Notes under the pieces: model-generated | Told to the model about the DNA's origin: nothing | Databases searched by the model: none | The model's input: only the letters and a program-made list of their open reading frames with translations | In this document: one piece after another, positions 10,276 to 21,255 of the stretch | How positions within the stretch are numbered: the first letter of the stretch is position 1 | Layout of the letters: each line of letters begins with the position of its first letter | Translations under genes and position numbers: made by a program | DNA from: Aspidapion aeneum | Taxonomy: Eukaryota; Arthropoda; Insecta; Coleoptera; Brentidae | Reading direction: 5' to 3' | Length of the DNA: 64,000 nucleotides | Assembly (NCBI GenBank): GCA_963576565.1 | Contig: OY755040.1 | Location: 81,362,821 to 81,426,820 of the forward strand

Positions 10276-11521
10276 CTAGTGAGCAGTACAAGAGCTTAAA
10301 ACAATATGGTGATAGCTCGGAGCTGTTACGAGTGATAAAGCCAAGGTTCGCATACCCTTATTATTAATATCGTCATAATGAGGCCTAAATGACAACTTGC
10401 TATCAAATAAGACACCCAAGTCCCTGACTGTCGCTACTGATTCAAGAGCAGTACTATTTATGACATATTTATCCTGAATCAAATTAGATGATCAACTGAA
10501 AGTAATACTTTTTTAACATTTAAATTCAGACCATTATTACTACACCACTCACTAATGTTATTAAGATCACTTTGAAGTAACAAACAATCAATATAAGTTT
10601 CAATCAACCTTGTGAACCAAAGCTTAAAATCATCAGCAAATGCCAGATGATCCGAACTAACAATTACGTCACTAAAGTCATGAATAAATAAATTAAAGAA
10701 AACTGGGCCAATGTGTGAACCTTGCGGAACACCAGAGTCCACTTGAATCTCTCCAGAAACGCAATCGCCAATCCGGACCAACTGTGTGCGACCAGTAAGG
10801 AAACTCTGGGCAAGCCTTACCAGAGTCTCGCCCAACCCCACAGCCCTTAACTTGCTCACCAAGTGTGCATGACTCACTCTTTCAAACGCCTTCGAGTCTG
10901 TGTAGACACTGTCCCCCTCAAAGCCTCAAAGGCACTCAACAGCGTGTGCTGATAAGATAGCAGATTAGTCACCGTTGACCTGCCTTGAGCAAACCCATGC
11001 TGGCTATCGGATAAAATGCCCTTGCAATGCCAGGAAAAATGATGACAAAATAAATTATCAAAAAGTTTTGGTATAACCGATAGAATACTAATACCACGAT
11101 TATTACGAACATCATTCCTGTCACCATTCTTAAAAATAGGTGTCGAAAAACTGACTTTCCAGTAATCTGGAAATGTGCGAAAAGACAAGGACATATTAAA
11201 CAACCGATGCAAGGGTCTCCTCAGCGTGCAAACACAATTTTTGATAAAAACAGATGGAATGCCATCAGGACCATGGGAGTATTTAGTTTTTAAGTTGCTG
11301 ATCCCTTCAAAAACTTCCACCATAGAGAAGTAAATAAAATTCAAGTCCAAACTGTAATTAAAAGAGTAGGGAGGAATTTCCTCGTTATGTTTTTTGTATG
11401 TAGAAGCAAAGTTCTTTGCAAACAAATTAACAATCCCTTGACCGCACTCAGCAGTCTCATAATCCAGGTGTATATTATATCCATAGAAAATTTGGATCTT
11501 GCGAGACCTCCGAATTAACAT
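10276..11521 (-). pseudogene. Non-LTR reverse transcriptase, frameshifted
   Basis: Three overlapping open pieces (11521-10874, 10877-10479, 10482-10276) together cover an RT: GPDGIPSVFIKNC, SFSTPIFKNGDRNDVRNNRG, DSQHGFAQGRSTVTNL, then after a frameshift near 10900 GVPQGSHIGPVFFNLF and the catalytic LAFADDFKLWF, then after another shift VRDLGVLFDSKLSF. The order and spacing match Jockey-like RTs. No endonuclease is seen. This is a dead copy. Confidence 0.83.
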
Positions 11522-11532
11522 TAGATATGTAT

Positions 11533-11960
11533 TGTTACAAATTTAAGTTATTTAAATTTTATAGTTAGCATTTATTTAGGTGTAGTGTAGTATTAGGTTG
11601 ACTTATTTTATGGTTGTATTCTTAGTCTAGGTTTTAGTTGCGTTATCTTTGAAACACTCGTGCTCGGTCCGCGTTCTAGAAAAGGCTGGTATAATCGTGA
11701 ATCAAACAAGGATGGATAATTCCGGAAAGTTCGATGACTCTATAAATAGGGTCGGATATCGCGCATCGAGTCAGTCAAAGATAACGAAAGGTAGTGATCG
11801 CTAGATATTAACACAAAGTTAATCGGCCGATTAAAGTAGTGAATTATTAGCAAGTTATTAGTAAGTTTAAGTGCGTGTTTTTGTGCATAATTGTCGAAAT
11901 AAATTGACATATCGTTTTTGACATTTGCGAGTTTTATTTGAAGCAGTGTACCCGTAACCA
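11533..11960 (+). repeat. Gypsy 5' LTR
   Basis: It begins TGTTACAAATTTAAG and ends CCGTAACCA, so it has TG...CA ends. The first part matches 18329-18627 with scattered changes. It contains a TATA box and initiator (see promoter entry) and an AATAAA at 11898-11903. The base run just before it, TGTAT, may be one target duplication, but the other side is lost. Confidence 0.9.
11741..11776 (+). promoter_or_regulatory. LTR core promoter: TATA box and initiator
   Basis: TATAAATAG at 11741-11749 is followed 30 bases later by TCAGTC at 11771-11776, a match to the arthropod initiator consensus. In the 3' LTR the TATA box is changed (CTCTTTAAAAAGAG), while the initiator is kept. Confidence 0.65.
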
Positions 11961-11961
11961 T

Positions 11962-11979
11962 TGGTGTCAGAAGTGAGAA
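11962..11979 (+). other. Candidate primer-binding site of the Gypsy element
   Basis: TGGTGTCAGAAGTGAG starts two bases after the LTR end. Position and the TGG start fit a tRNA primer-binding site; I did not assign the tRNA. Confidence 0.6.
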
Positions 11980-12040
11980 TAAAAGAACTAAATAGTGCAA
12001 AGACTATCCTTACATAGTACCACCGGCTAGGACAATTGTT

Positions 12041-13128
12041 CAAGTTCAAATTCAAAAAAGCTTTATTGTCCAAAATTACCGATAGAAATTTATTGACAAA
12101 GCAAATCCCATTCTAAAAAATTGATAATAATTATTATTTGATATAAAATCAACTAGTGTATGTATTCCTTAAAAAAGTGAGAGTAAGTGTATTTAATATT
12201 CAAAAAAGTGAGAGTGAGAATTCACATCTCTCTCGGTCGGGACCAATAGAGATGCGGAATCTTAGGGAAAACACATGCATAATTTGAGTTTCCTCTGATT
12301 TTGAGGGAGTACTCCATCCCACTCATTCAGGAATCCATTCACAGTACAAAACAAAAAAAAAACACTTAAGAACTACATAAATAATTTTTTTTTAAATATA
12401 TTAGTTAGAAGATATTAAAAAAATAAAAGCAAAACAAGAAAACATATCTTTAACTTAAGTATTTATACACAAATTAAAACAATTTACAAGTAAAAAGTCC
12501 CAATCCAAAAGACAATTAAATAATAGAAAACTAAATTTGAATTTAAATTATATCACAGAGCATTTTACTTATTAACGAAATCAACAGAACCATAGATAAA
12601 GCAAATAATAAATCAACATAAAAAAAGAGTAGAAGTAAAGTAAAGTAGTAAGCACATGAATTGTATACTCAGACATTAAAAAAATAAATAAATAAATAAA
12701 ATGATAAAATTAAAAAACAAAAAACAAAAAAAAAATGGGAAACAAAATTTACTAAAAATTTATTTAAAAAAGAAAAAAAAATCAAAAACTACAATTAAAA
12801 AAAATAAAATAAAATAAAAAACTACAATAAAGCATATTCATTCATAAAATTCTCGGAGACTGTAAAATGCTTTGGTTAATAAAAATCTCTTTAGGTGAGC
12901 GCGAAACGTTCTATGTTCATTTAAAGTTCTTATGTTTTCCGGCAGTTTATTAAACAATTTTATTCCCTCATAAATTATGGAATGTTTTGTAAGTTCTAAT
13001 TTTGGAATTAGGAGAGGCAAGCTGTTTTGGACAGAAGAAAAGTAAGTGATTTTTTCAGAATATTCGAAGAAGTTCGATATTGTTTTATTCAAAAACCAAA
13101 AAAGATATTTGAGAACCGACTTCGACAT
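12041..13128 (-). mobile_element. 3' fragment of a non-LTR retrotransposon in the Gypsy leader
   Basis: On the minus strand the open frame 13128-12838 encodes the very C-terminus of an ORF2-like protein (GIKLFNKLPENIRTL, then a FRAHLKRFLLTKAFYS segment), a tail common in Jockey/CR1-like elements. Downstream on that strand come a long AT-rich 3' region and, near 12041-12070, an AATAAA signal with a TTGAATTTGAACTTGAA-type tail. The first residues of the frame overlap the leader tandem repeat, so the true insertion edge is near 13085. It is a 5'-truncated insertion. Confidence 0.6.
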
Positions 13129-13450
13129 TAACTTTACAGTCCAAAAATTGATAATTAGAGAAAACTTCCTGAAAATTCCATAACATTCTTTGACATTCTA
13201 TTCGAGAATCAAAAGAGATATCCAAAAACCGACTTCGACATTAGCTTAGTTATTCAAAAAGTAAGAATTGGAAAGAATTTCTAAGATTCCATAACATTCT
13301 ACGACGTTCTATTCTAGAACCCGAAGAGATATACAAAAACCGACTTCGACATTAGCTTACTTATTCAAAAAAATTAAGAATTAGAAAGAAGTTCTAGAAT
13401 ATTCCATAACATTCTACGACGTTCTATTCGAGGATCAGAAGACGTATTAT
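13085..13450 (+). repeat. Tandem repeat, about 112-bp period, in the Gypsy leader
   Basis: The segment ACCGACTTCGACATTA recurs at 13115, 13228 and 13339, with surrounding sequence (CCATAACATTCTACGACGTTCTATTC) also repeated. About three copies, diverged by small indels, end shortly before gag. Confidence 0.8.
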
Positions 13451-13520
13451 AGCCCAAAAAAAAAGACATTTTAAGTGATTTATCACGAAGTTGATGCTTA
13501 CTAGACAAGGATCGGGAAAG

Positions 13521-14623
13521 ATGGAAGATCTAACTAAAATGATGCAGGCTCTAGCAGCTCAAATGGCTCAAAACCAGAACGATATAAAACACACCTTCGA
13601 ACAAAACCAGGACGACATGAAACAGGCCATGGAATAAAACCAAAAGATTATGAGACAGACCATTGAACAAAACCAGAACGACATGAAACCGACCATTGAA
13701 CAAAACCAAAACGATATGAAACAGACATTTGAGCAAAGATTAGATGGCATTCAAGAAAACTTCGATCAAATAAAGAGCAACTCCGAACAGCTGAGAGAAG
13801 AGTTCAAGACTGCAACCAAAGATCTTAAGGAAGAAATAACTCAAAGAGTGCATAGTGTGGAACAAAAGGCACAAAATAAATTGGAGAATGTAGCAGAAAA
13901 GGTACAAAACAAATTGCAGAATGTTGAAGAAAAAGTGGAGACCAAACTACAGAATGTTAGGGAAGAAGTTTTTCAAACCATGGAAGAAAAATTCCAGAAC
14001 ATGTCAAAACAGTTTATACAGCTTCAGAAAGAACACAACAAAACAAAAGCTCAGGGATATGTTGTGAATTCCAACCAAAACATTAGGCCTCCAAATTTTG
14101 ATGGTCTTCCTGGTCCACCTACAAACAACAGTTTGAAGCTGCCGCTGCTGCAAATGGCTGGGACGATGACGAAAAAGCTAGAGCTTTGTTGGTAGCTCTA
14201 CGAGAACCTGCTCTGGGACTTTTACGGTCCATTCCAGCCGAACAAAAAGAGAGTTACAATGCTTTAGTGGCAGCGTTAGAAAGAAGGTATGGAGACGAAC
14301 ACTTGCGAAATTCACATTGGTCAGAATTAAATATTCGTCAGCAAAGAGCAGGAGAGTAATTACAAGAGTATGAAGCAGATATCAGGAGGCTGATGTACTT
14401 GGCTTACCCAGAAATGCCAGAAAATTACAGAGATCCCTTCTCGGTAGACCGCTTTATTAATGGCTTGCGAGACACGGACTTAGCAAAGTTACTTCGCCGA
14501 GAACGATTCCATAACAGCAGCGAAGTGTTGATTCGAGCCCTGGAAATTGAGTCATCAAATAATATGTCCAGGCCAAAAGTTAGGACTATCTCAATTCAGG
14601 AGGGTGAAGAAATGAGCAATTAA
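13521..14623 (+). pseudogene. Gypsy gag
   Basis: Translation would start at ATG 13521 (MEDLTKMMQALAAQMAQNQ). Early residues form an 11-residue repeat around EQNQNDMK, then a long coiled coil rich in Glu, Lys and Gln (to about 14060). After a frameshift near 14118 comes a Gypsy-type capsid region (ANGWDDDEKARALLVALR, FINGLRDTDLAKLL). In-frame stops lie at 13635-13637 and 14357-14359. Gag forms the particle that holds the element RNA. The frame ends at 14621-14623. The lesions make a functional product unlikely. Confidence 0.8.
13560..13735 (+). repeat. 33-bp tandem repeat in gag
   Basis: The unit encodes an 11-residue block close to EQNQNDMKxTI. Five diverged copies are visible; the third carries the in-frame TAA at 13635. 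Confidence 0.8.
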
Positions 14624-14685
14624 CAAGAGGTTTCCTCAAAGACGCTAGCCAAATTCTTTAATCACTGATAGAGAAGATTGACTAT

Positions 14686-15051
14686 TTGAAAGAAAGTAGA
14701 CGATCCCCTGCAAATGGAAAGTGTTTTGGATACGGACGTACAGGGCATATCCAACGCTATTCTCGTGTCCAAATGAAGTCTCGCCTTCCATCTAGCGGGA
14801 ACGAGTACAGAAAAAGAAATCAAGAAGAACTAAAACTAGATAACGCGGAAGGGCGGGTGATAATTAATAATAGGGTAGCCCCTAAAATTTACTCTATTAA
14901 GAGCTTAAAACATACTGCTGACAGCTTGAATATCGACGGACTTATAAATGGAAGACAAGTTAATATCACAGTAGACACCGGTGCAGCCATATCATTGCTT
15001 AAGTCCAAAATTGCAATGAGATATACATTCGACCAACAGGAGAGAAAATAA
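14686..15051 (+). pseudogene. Gypsy zinc knuckle and start of peptidase
   Basis: The frame gives CFGYGRTGHIQRY, a degraded CCHC knuckle in which the second and last Cys positions read Tyr, and then INVTVDTGAA-like sequence (VDTGAAISLLK), the D-T-G active site of the aspartic peptidase. It stops at 15049-15051, and the rest of the peptidase lies in the next frame. The loss of two knuckle Cys is a clear sign of decay. Confidence 0.75.
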
Positions 15052-15100
15052 CACTTAAGACTGTGACTGGCAGACAGACATAGACCTACAGCTGGGGAGG

Positions 15101-15670
15101 TTGAAGATTCGCCACTCTGTATTAGTTGCAGACATAGAAGACGAATTTATTTTGGGAATGGACCTGATAAGTAAACATGGATTTGCGTTTGATAATAAAC
15201 TTAATACCCTAAAATTTGGGAACGAAGAGTTCATCATTTTGTCAAATAGTCACATCAATAAAGAACCAATAAAGGTGGTGGCAGTATGCACAACAAGACT
15301 AGTCGGAAACAGTGAGACCATATTTTTTGGGAGGCTAGGAAGTAAAACACCAAGCTGCGTCGGACTCATAAGCCAACTGAATACACCCAACACCTACCTC
15401 GTTGCAAACTCACTACTTAGATCCGATAGAAACATCCCGATTAGAGTCGCCAATATTTTTCCAAATATTCTCAAAATTAATAAGGGGGAAGTGGTAGCAT
15501 TATTTGAACCAGTCCAGAAAGTGACAAGATGTGAAGAGTCGATTTCCAAGGATAAAAGCAAGTTACCAACGAAGGTACTTCAGCAATTTCAGTCAACTTG
15601 GCAAAATCTCACTCCAGAAGAATTTCGTAAAGCGAGTGGAGTTTATAGAAGAGCAAAGCAATATCTTTGA
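15101..15670 (+). pseudogene. Gypsy peptidase C-terminal half and RT linker
   Basis: It includes VLVADIEDEFILGMDLISKH, the conserved second half of Gypsy-type peptidases (ILGMD), followed by a linker region (NIFPNILKINKGEVVALFEP) that precedes RT in this family. It is out of frame with both neighbours. Confidence 0.75.
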
Positions 15671-16336
15671 AACTCAGAGTAGTTCGGGACGCACAAACCT
15701 TATTCAACATTCTATTAACACTGGCGATGCCGAACCAAGAAGACTACCAATGGCCAAAAAGAGTCATCAAGTCCTTGGTCATCTCCTGTGGTGTTGGTCA
15801 CTAAAAAGGATGGAAGTACTATTTTGTGTCGACTACAGGAAACTTAACGATGTGACCAAGAAAGATAGTTACCCACTGCCAAGAATAGACGACACATTAA
15901 CAACATTGGCAGGATCATATTGGCTTGCTACTCTTGACCTAAAAAGTGGGTATTGGCAAGTAGGAATCTTTAAAAGAGATAAAGAGATGTGATGCCATTT
16001 GGCCTATGCAATGCCCCAGCTACATTTGAAAGACAAATGGAAGTCGTTCTACGAAGCCTTACTTGGAAAACCTGCTTAGTCTTTTTGGATGATGTCATAG
16101 TAATGGGACAATCATCTCAAGATCATCTAGACAATTTACGAGAAGTATTTTCAAGAATCAGGAACGCAAATCTTAAATTAAACTCAAAGAAATGTTTTCT
16201 ATTCCAAGAAAAAGTTGAGTTCCTGTGTCACGTCGTTTCCCGAGAAGACATCCAAACCGACGAAAAGAAGTTAGAAGCAATAAAAGAATGGCCTTCAACT
16301 TTTTGGGTCTGTGTACATACTACCGACGATTTGTAG
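15671..16336 (+). pseudogene. Gypsy reverse transcriptase
   Basis: Two frames (to 15992 and from 15989) carry FCVDYRKLNDVTKKDSYPLP, LDLKSGYWQVGI, then MMPFGLCNAPATFERQM and the catalytic box VFLDDVIV (F-L-D-D rather than the usual Y-x-D-D). A frameshift lies near 15985, so the loop before PFGL is damaged. It then runs into the RT thumb (KKCFLFQEKVEFLCHVVS). Confidence 0.85.
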
Positions 16337-16925
16337 AAGGATTCGCCAAAATAGCGTCTCCATTACATAGACTTACAGAAGATAAAGCTTCTTATAAATG
16401 GAATACCGAATGCGACCAAGCATTTAGAAGACTAAAAGCAGCATTATGTTCTAGTCCGATTCTTGCATATCCCATCCCAAAAGGAAAATTCATTGTTAAA
16501 GAAGAAGAAACGAAAAGTCCTGCCTACTTACTTACTTACTTGGAAAATTCATATTAGATACTGATGCGAGCAACGATGTCATAGGAGCAGTACTCTCCCA
16601 AGTACAAGATGGAGAAGAACGGGTCATTGAATTTTTCAGCAAGAAGCTATCCAAACCAGAGAGAAATTATTGTGTTACCAGAAAGGAGCTCCTAGCCATC
16701 ATTAAATCCGTAGATCACTTTCACAATTATCTCTATGGACAAAAGTTTCTGATTAGAACGGATCATGCTGCGTTACAGTGGCTCATGAAAATAAAACAAC
16801 CTGAAGGGCAAGTCGCGAGATGGATAGAAAAGCTACAACAATACCACTATCAAATTATGCACCGAGGGGGAAGAGTGCATAATAATGCAGATGCATTGTC
16901 CAGAAGACCTTGCCCTGAAGATTGT
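16300..16925 (+). pseudogene. Gypsy RNase H
   Basis: It reads RFVEGFAKIASPLHRLTE, then DTDASNDVIGAVLSQ (catalytic Asp), FFSKKLSKPERNY, RKELLAI (catalytic Glu), FLIRTDHAAL (catalytic Asp) and NADALSRRP. A 59-bp insertion at 16494-16552, flanked by a duplicated GGAAAATTCAT, brings a stop at 16555-16557 and breaks the frame between the tether and the first Asp. Confidence 0.82.
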
Positions 16926-18272
16926 AAACATTGCAGGAGAATTGACCAGAAAGAAGGAATTACCTACGTGCGTCAGATAAAATTAGAACCAGATGAAGAA
17001 TGGATGTCAGCTTCAATTAAAACCACACAACTTGACGACAAAGATGTAGGACCTATTTTGCGATTAAAAGAAGAGAACAAGCCACGACCATCATGGCAAG
17101 ATATCGCAAACCAAGGGATGATATTCAAATCACGGTGGGCACAATGGGATTCACTGATAGTAGAAGAAAACATTCTTAAACGTGCCTGGGAAAGTGCCGA
17201 TGGCCTTACTGTGATTAATCAAGTAGTAGTTCCTAGGAGCATGGTAGACAATATAATGGCCTAATGCCATGGTGGAAAATCAGACGCGCACCTAGGCATA
17301 AATAAAACCATGGACAAAATTCGAAACCGATTTTATTGGGTCAATTACTTTCAAGATGTGAAAAACTGGTGCCGCCGATGACCGACTTGTGCAGCCAGCC
17401 AAGGTCCCAAAACAAGGTCCAGAGGTCAAATGAAACAATATAAAGTAGGTCTGCCATTTGAACGCAGTGCTATTGATGTGGCCGGACCATTTACAGAAAC
17501 TAAAAAGGGCAACAAATACATCCTTATTGTCATGGATTACTTTAGCAAATGGCCAGAAGTTTTTGCTTTGCCTAACCAAGAGGCCGGCACAGTTGCAGAA
17601 GTTCTGGTAAATGATGTTTTCAGCAGATTTGGCATTCCTTTGGAACTACATTCAGATCAAGGGAGAAACTTTAAATCAAAGTTCTTCCAGAATATCTGTG
17701 ACCTTTTAGGAATACATATAACACGAACTACTGCTTTACATCCGCAGTCAGATGGTATGGTTGAAAGATTTAATAAAACAATAGAACATCTTTGCAAAGT
17801 TGTTGATGAGCACCAAACAGATTGGGACCAATATATTCCATTATTTTTGATGGCCTACAGAGCCGCCATTCACAATACGACAGGAGCTACTCCATCTAGT
17901 ATCCTGTTAGGTAGAGAACTGCGTTTACCATGTGATATCATGTTTGGTTCTCCTGAAGAAGAACACTTAGAAATTAATGACTATGTAGAACGTTTAAGAC
18001 AAAAGTTGCACGATATCCATGAGGTGGTTAGAGAGCGAATAGAAATAGCCAGTGACCGCATGAAAGCAAGATATGACCTGAAAGCAAACTATTCAGGGTT
18101 CAAAGAGAATGATCAAGTCTGGCTATACAATCCTCAACGAAAGAAAGGAAGATCACCTAAGTTGACACCACCATGGGAAGGACCTTATAAAGTTGTTAAG
18201 AGAATTAATGATGTAGTCTACCGAATACAAAGAAGCCCGAAATCCAAGATGAAAGTTGTTCATCTGGACTGA
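16926..18272 (+). pseudogene. Gypsy integrase
   Basis: The N-terminal part (16926-17430) includes a damaged HHCC zinc finger (LGINKTMDKIRNRFYW, then CRR-stop-PTCA) with stops at 17262-17264 and near 17380. The core from 17430 is intact: Asp in AIDVAGPF, Asp in LHSDQGRNF and Glu in SDGMVERFNKTIEH, followed by AYRAAIHNTTGATPS and a GPYKVVKRINDVVYRIQ C-terminal SH3-like segment. The stop is at 18270-18272. No chromodomain follows. Confidence 0.87.
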
Positions 18273-18313
18273 CTAAACCTTACCTGGCAAATGTTGATCG
18301 AGACGATCAAACC

Positions 18314-18328
18314 TGAAGAGGAGGGTAG
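18314..18328 (+). other. Polypurine tract of the Gypsy element
   Basis: GAAGAGGAGGGTAG lies directly before the 3' LTR start TGTTACAA at 18329, the normal plus-strand priming site. Confidence 0.7.
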
Positions 18329-18627
18329 TGTTACAAATTTAAGTTATTTAAATTTTATAGTTAGAATTTATTTAGGTTTAGTGTAGTTTAGTCTAGGTTT
18401 TAGTTAAGTTATCTATGACACACTCGTGCTCGGACGGTCTGCGTTCTAGAAAAGGCTGGTATAATCGTGAATCGAACAAGGATGGATAATTCCGGAAAGT
18501 TCGATGACTCTTTAAAAAGAGTCGGATATCGCGCATCGAGTCAGTCAAAGATAACGAAAGGTAGTGATCGCTAGATATTAACACGAAGTTAATAGACCGA
18601 TTAAAGTAGTGAATTATTAGCAAGTTA
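18329..18627 (+). repeat. Gypsy 3' LTR, truncated
   Basis: Matches 11533-11845 of the 5' LTR, with differences that include loss of a short segment near the start and the altered TATA box. Similarity ends at GCAAGTTA, where hAT-like sequence begins. Confidence 0.88.
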
Positions 18628-18863
18628 GGTGACAGTCTCTGTCGGTAAAAAACGGTATATATTTTTTTAAGCAGCATTTTATTGAACTAGTCAGTGGTTG
18701 TAATTTCGATGATAATAACAATAGACACTTTCATGCGCCGCAGGCAAAAATGTTGAAATTTTATTAGCAAAAACATGACTTTTTACTCATTTTTTGTATA
18801 TTCAAAAAATTCTCGGGGGGGGGGGTAAGTGCCCCTAGTGCCCCCCCCCTGGATCCGCCACTG
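18628..18863 (-). mobile_element. hAT-like short non-autonomous element, truncated
   Basis: This is the reverse-complement relative of 25179-25455. It ends with CTGGATCCGCCACTG at 18849-18863, the shared terminal inverted repeat, and has a G-run and C-run next to the end. The other terminus, about 40 bases in the complete copy, is missing here; the Gypsy LTR directly abuts. Confidence 0.75.
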
Positions 18864-18873
18864 ATAATAATTT

Positions 18874-19965
18874 ACATGTCTATTATTATCCAAGATGGCG
18901 GCGGTCAAAATATAAATACAACAGTATCTTTTTGGTTTAGTAAAACTTTTTACCAAGATATGTAGTTTTATATTAATCTTAATTAGTTTTAAATTGTAAT
19001 GTACAAAAAAAATAGAATATATATTTGTCACGTGCCGGGTGATTTGAATAAATTGACATATTTTACTTAAAGCTATCTCCGATAATATTAATCTAACAGT
19101 AACAACGTTTAAATTAGCAAAGTTAAATAATTTTTTCTAAATCATCAGAATCTTATGTCAAAAATGACATATGTCATACACTTGTCGAACTATTGACATA
19201 TGGTTTATTTGTTTAAATAAAACACCCTGTATATAATGTTTTTAGGTGATAGGGCTCCTTTTTCTGATTTCAAAAATATATAATATGTTAACATTTAGTC
19301 CAGCCGTTGTTGAAATATTTGCATTTTAAAAATTATATTCATTAACACTTATTGTTTATTTAGGTTATTAAAATGCAAATATTTCATTAACGGCTGGTCT
19401 AAATGTCAACATATTATATATTTTTGAAATCAGAAAAACGCGTCTTATCAACTAAAAAAATTATATACAGGGTGTTTTATTTAATAAAAATAAACCATAT
19501 GTCAAAAGTCTGACAAGTGTATGACATATGTCATTTTTGACATCAGATTCTGATGATTTAGAAAAAATTATTTAACTTTGCATATTTAAACATTACTGTT
19601 AAATTAATATTGACGGAGATAGCTATTAAGTAAAATATGGTCAATTCAATCAAATCACCCGGTACGTGACATATGTCAGCTTTTTTGACATTTTGAAAAT
19701 ATCTGTGTTTTGTTTACCGAGATGTCTTGTTTTTTCCAGTTTTTTTTGTTAAATTTCGAAAAAAAAAAACAAAAATGTTTTTTTTTACTTTTTCGACCGC
19801 CATCTTTAAAAAATAAAAAAATAATATTATTTTTGTACATTATGACTTAAAAGTAATTAAGAGTAATATAAAACTAAATATCTTCGTAAAAAAAATTGCC
19901 AAACCAAGAAGGTAATGTTGTTTTTATATTTTGAACGCCGCCATCTTGATTAACAATAGACATGT
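18874..19965. repeat. Composite palindrome, about 1.1 kb
   Basis: Outer arms: 18874-19020 begins ACATGTCTATTATTATCCAA and matches the reverse complement of about 19800-19965, which ends ATTAACAATAGACATGTGT. Inner arms: 19027-19345 and 19353-19670 start TCACGTGCCGGGTGATTTG and end CAAATCACCCGGTACGTGA. The inner pair looks like a fold-back element of about 640 bp. No transposase is seen. Confidence 0.8.
19027..19670. mobile_element. Fold-back inverted-repeat element, about 640 bp
   Basis: Nearly its whole length is two inverted arms around a short centre near 19345. The arms contain matching CAGGGTGTTTTATTT segments and TGACATATGTCA palindromes. Target duplication could not be fixed. Non-autonomous. 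Confidence 0.75.
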
Positions 19966-21255
19966 GTCATTTATGGTGAAATATTTAAAATCGGCGACCC
20001 CTATTTAGTATAAATCGAGATATTACACGGCTATACTAGTTCTGTCAAACAAGAACAAAAAAATAACTTTTTTATCTGAACTTCGGCCGCCATCTTAAAA
20101 TTTTTAATGTCAAATTGTAATGTTTTTTTAATTTTTACAAAACTTGGCTTGCTATTGATAAAATCCAAAAAAAAATATTTTTTATTTAATTTGGTCTACA
20201 GGTTATAAAGGTCTCTTTTATTTTTGACATATTAAACGCCATCTTTGTGTCGGCTGAGAAACTAATAACTTTTTTTCATTAGGTTTAAAGAGCTGGTCAG
20301 TGGCTTTAATATGAAGTATTAAAAATAAATATCGCGCAAAAAATAAATAAAATATCGAAGAAAAACGATTTATTTTTTTAAAATATAGCCGTCATTTTGC
20401 CAGTGACAGGTGTAATTTTTTTTACATTTTTGAATTAAGTAGGTCCCACTTAAAGTAAGTTTATCAAAATTAATTTTATTTGTCTTAAAACAGGGAATTC
20501 ATTTTTTTTTCATAACTTTGGCAGCCGCCATCTTGGATTCCGATGCCGGAAATCAGGGAATCCTCGATTGAAAATTTAGCTTTTGATGTTAGCTACTACC
20601 ATGCCAAATATAAAAAAATATACCCTTTTTGCAGCTTTTTATTGAAATGAACCCTACAAATTTACTCAACTAAAGGAGGGGTTTGAGTTTGGTTTTTTCA
20701 GTTCATTTATTTACAGGGTGATTTAAATGGGAGAGTTTTAATTAGGTTCGGATACTTTTAGAGGAGATCGAGGAAAACCAGGCAAGGCTCAAGTTTCAAC
20801 TCAACCCATCTTTGAGCTAGCTCAGGGTTTTTATGAAAAAAACTTCCTTTTGGATTTGGCACTCTATGTTTATTTTTTAATATTTTTTTTATTACACACT
20901 TAACATTTTTTGAAAAAACCATTGAACACTTCGATTTTGTTTACGAGGGCGATACTTTTTGACTATCTTCGAGGGGTAAACTTTAGCTCTATATTTTGAA
21001 TAAGGAAATGTAGACATTTTAAAAGCCTATTCGTTTTTGACAACAAGGACCGATAAAATAAAAATAAAATAAATGAGAATAAAAACTGCAAAATATTTCT
21101 TTAATTAAAAGACAATCCACGTATTTGTGGAATTCATAAGAAAATCCCAGAAATGTATGTAAAAAACGTTTTCTTATCGCTACATTGTAACTTTGGAAGC
21201 AATTATCCCAAAAGCGAATCGATGGATTTTTACACGGTTGTAAAGACATTCAAGC
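19966..21255. other. Non-coding AT-rich region with repeated CCGCCATCTT motifs
   Basis: No gene is supported. GCCGCCATCTT occurs exactly at 20086-20096 and 20524-20534, with a weaker form near 20236. The open frame at 21019-21249 (minus strand) shows no known domain. Confidence 0.6.

Larger units (their letters stand above)
9616..11521 (-). mobile_element. Second Jockey-type non-LTR retrotransposon, truncated
   Basis: Minus-strand RT remnant with several frameshifts and a duplicated 3' segment. It is cut at its 5' side next to the Gypsy LTR that begins at 11533. Its RT sequence differs clearly from the neighbour at 7478-9079 (FADD instead of YADD), so it is a different family. Confidence 0.8.
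11533..18627 (+). mobile_element. Ty3/Gypsy LTR retrotransposon, defective
   Basis: The element has a complete 5' LTR (11533-11960), a candidate primer-binding site, a long leader, gag, pol in the order peptidase-RT-RNase H-integrase (the Ty3/Gypsy order), a polypurine tract and a truncated 3' LTR (18329-18627). The reading frames carry several stops and frameshifts. The leader contains a foreign non-LTR fragment and tandem repeats. Confidence 0.92.
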
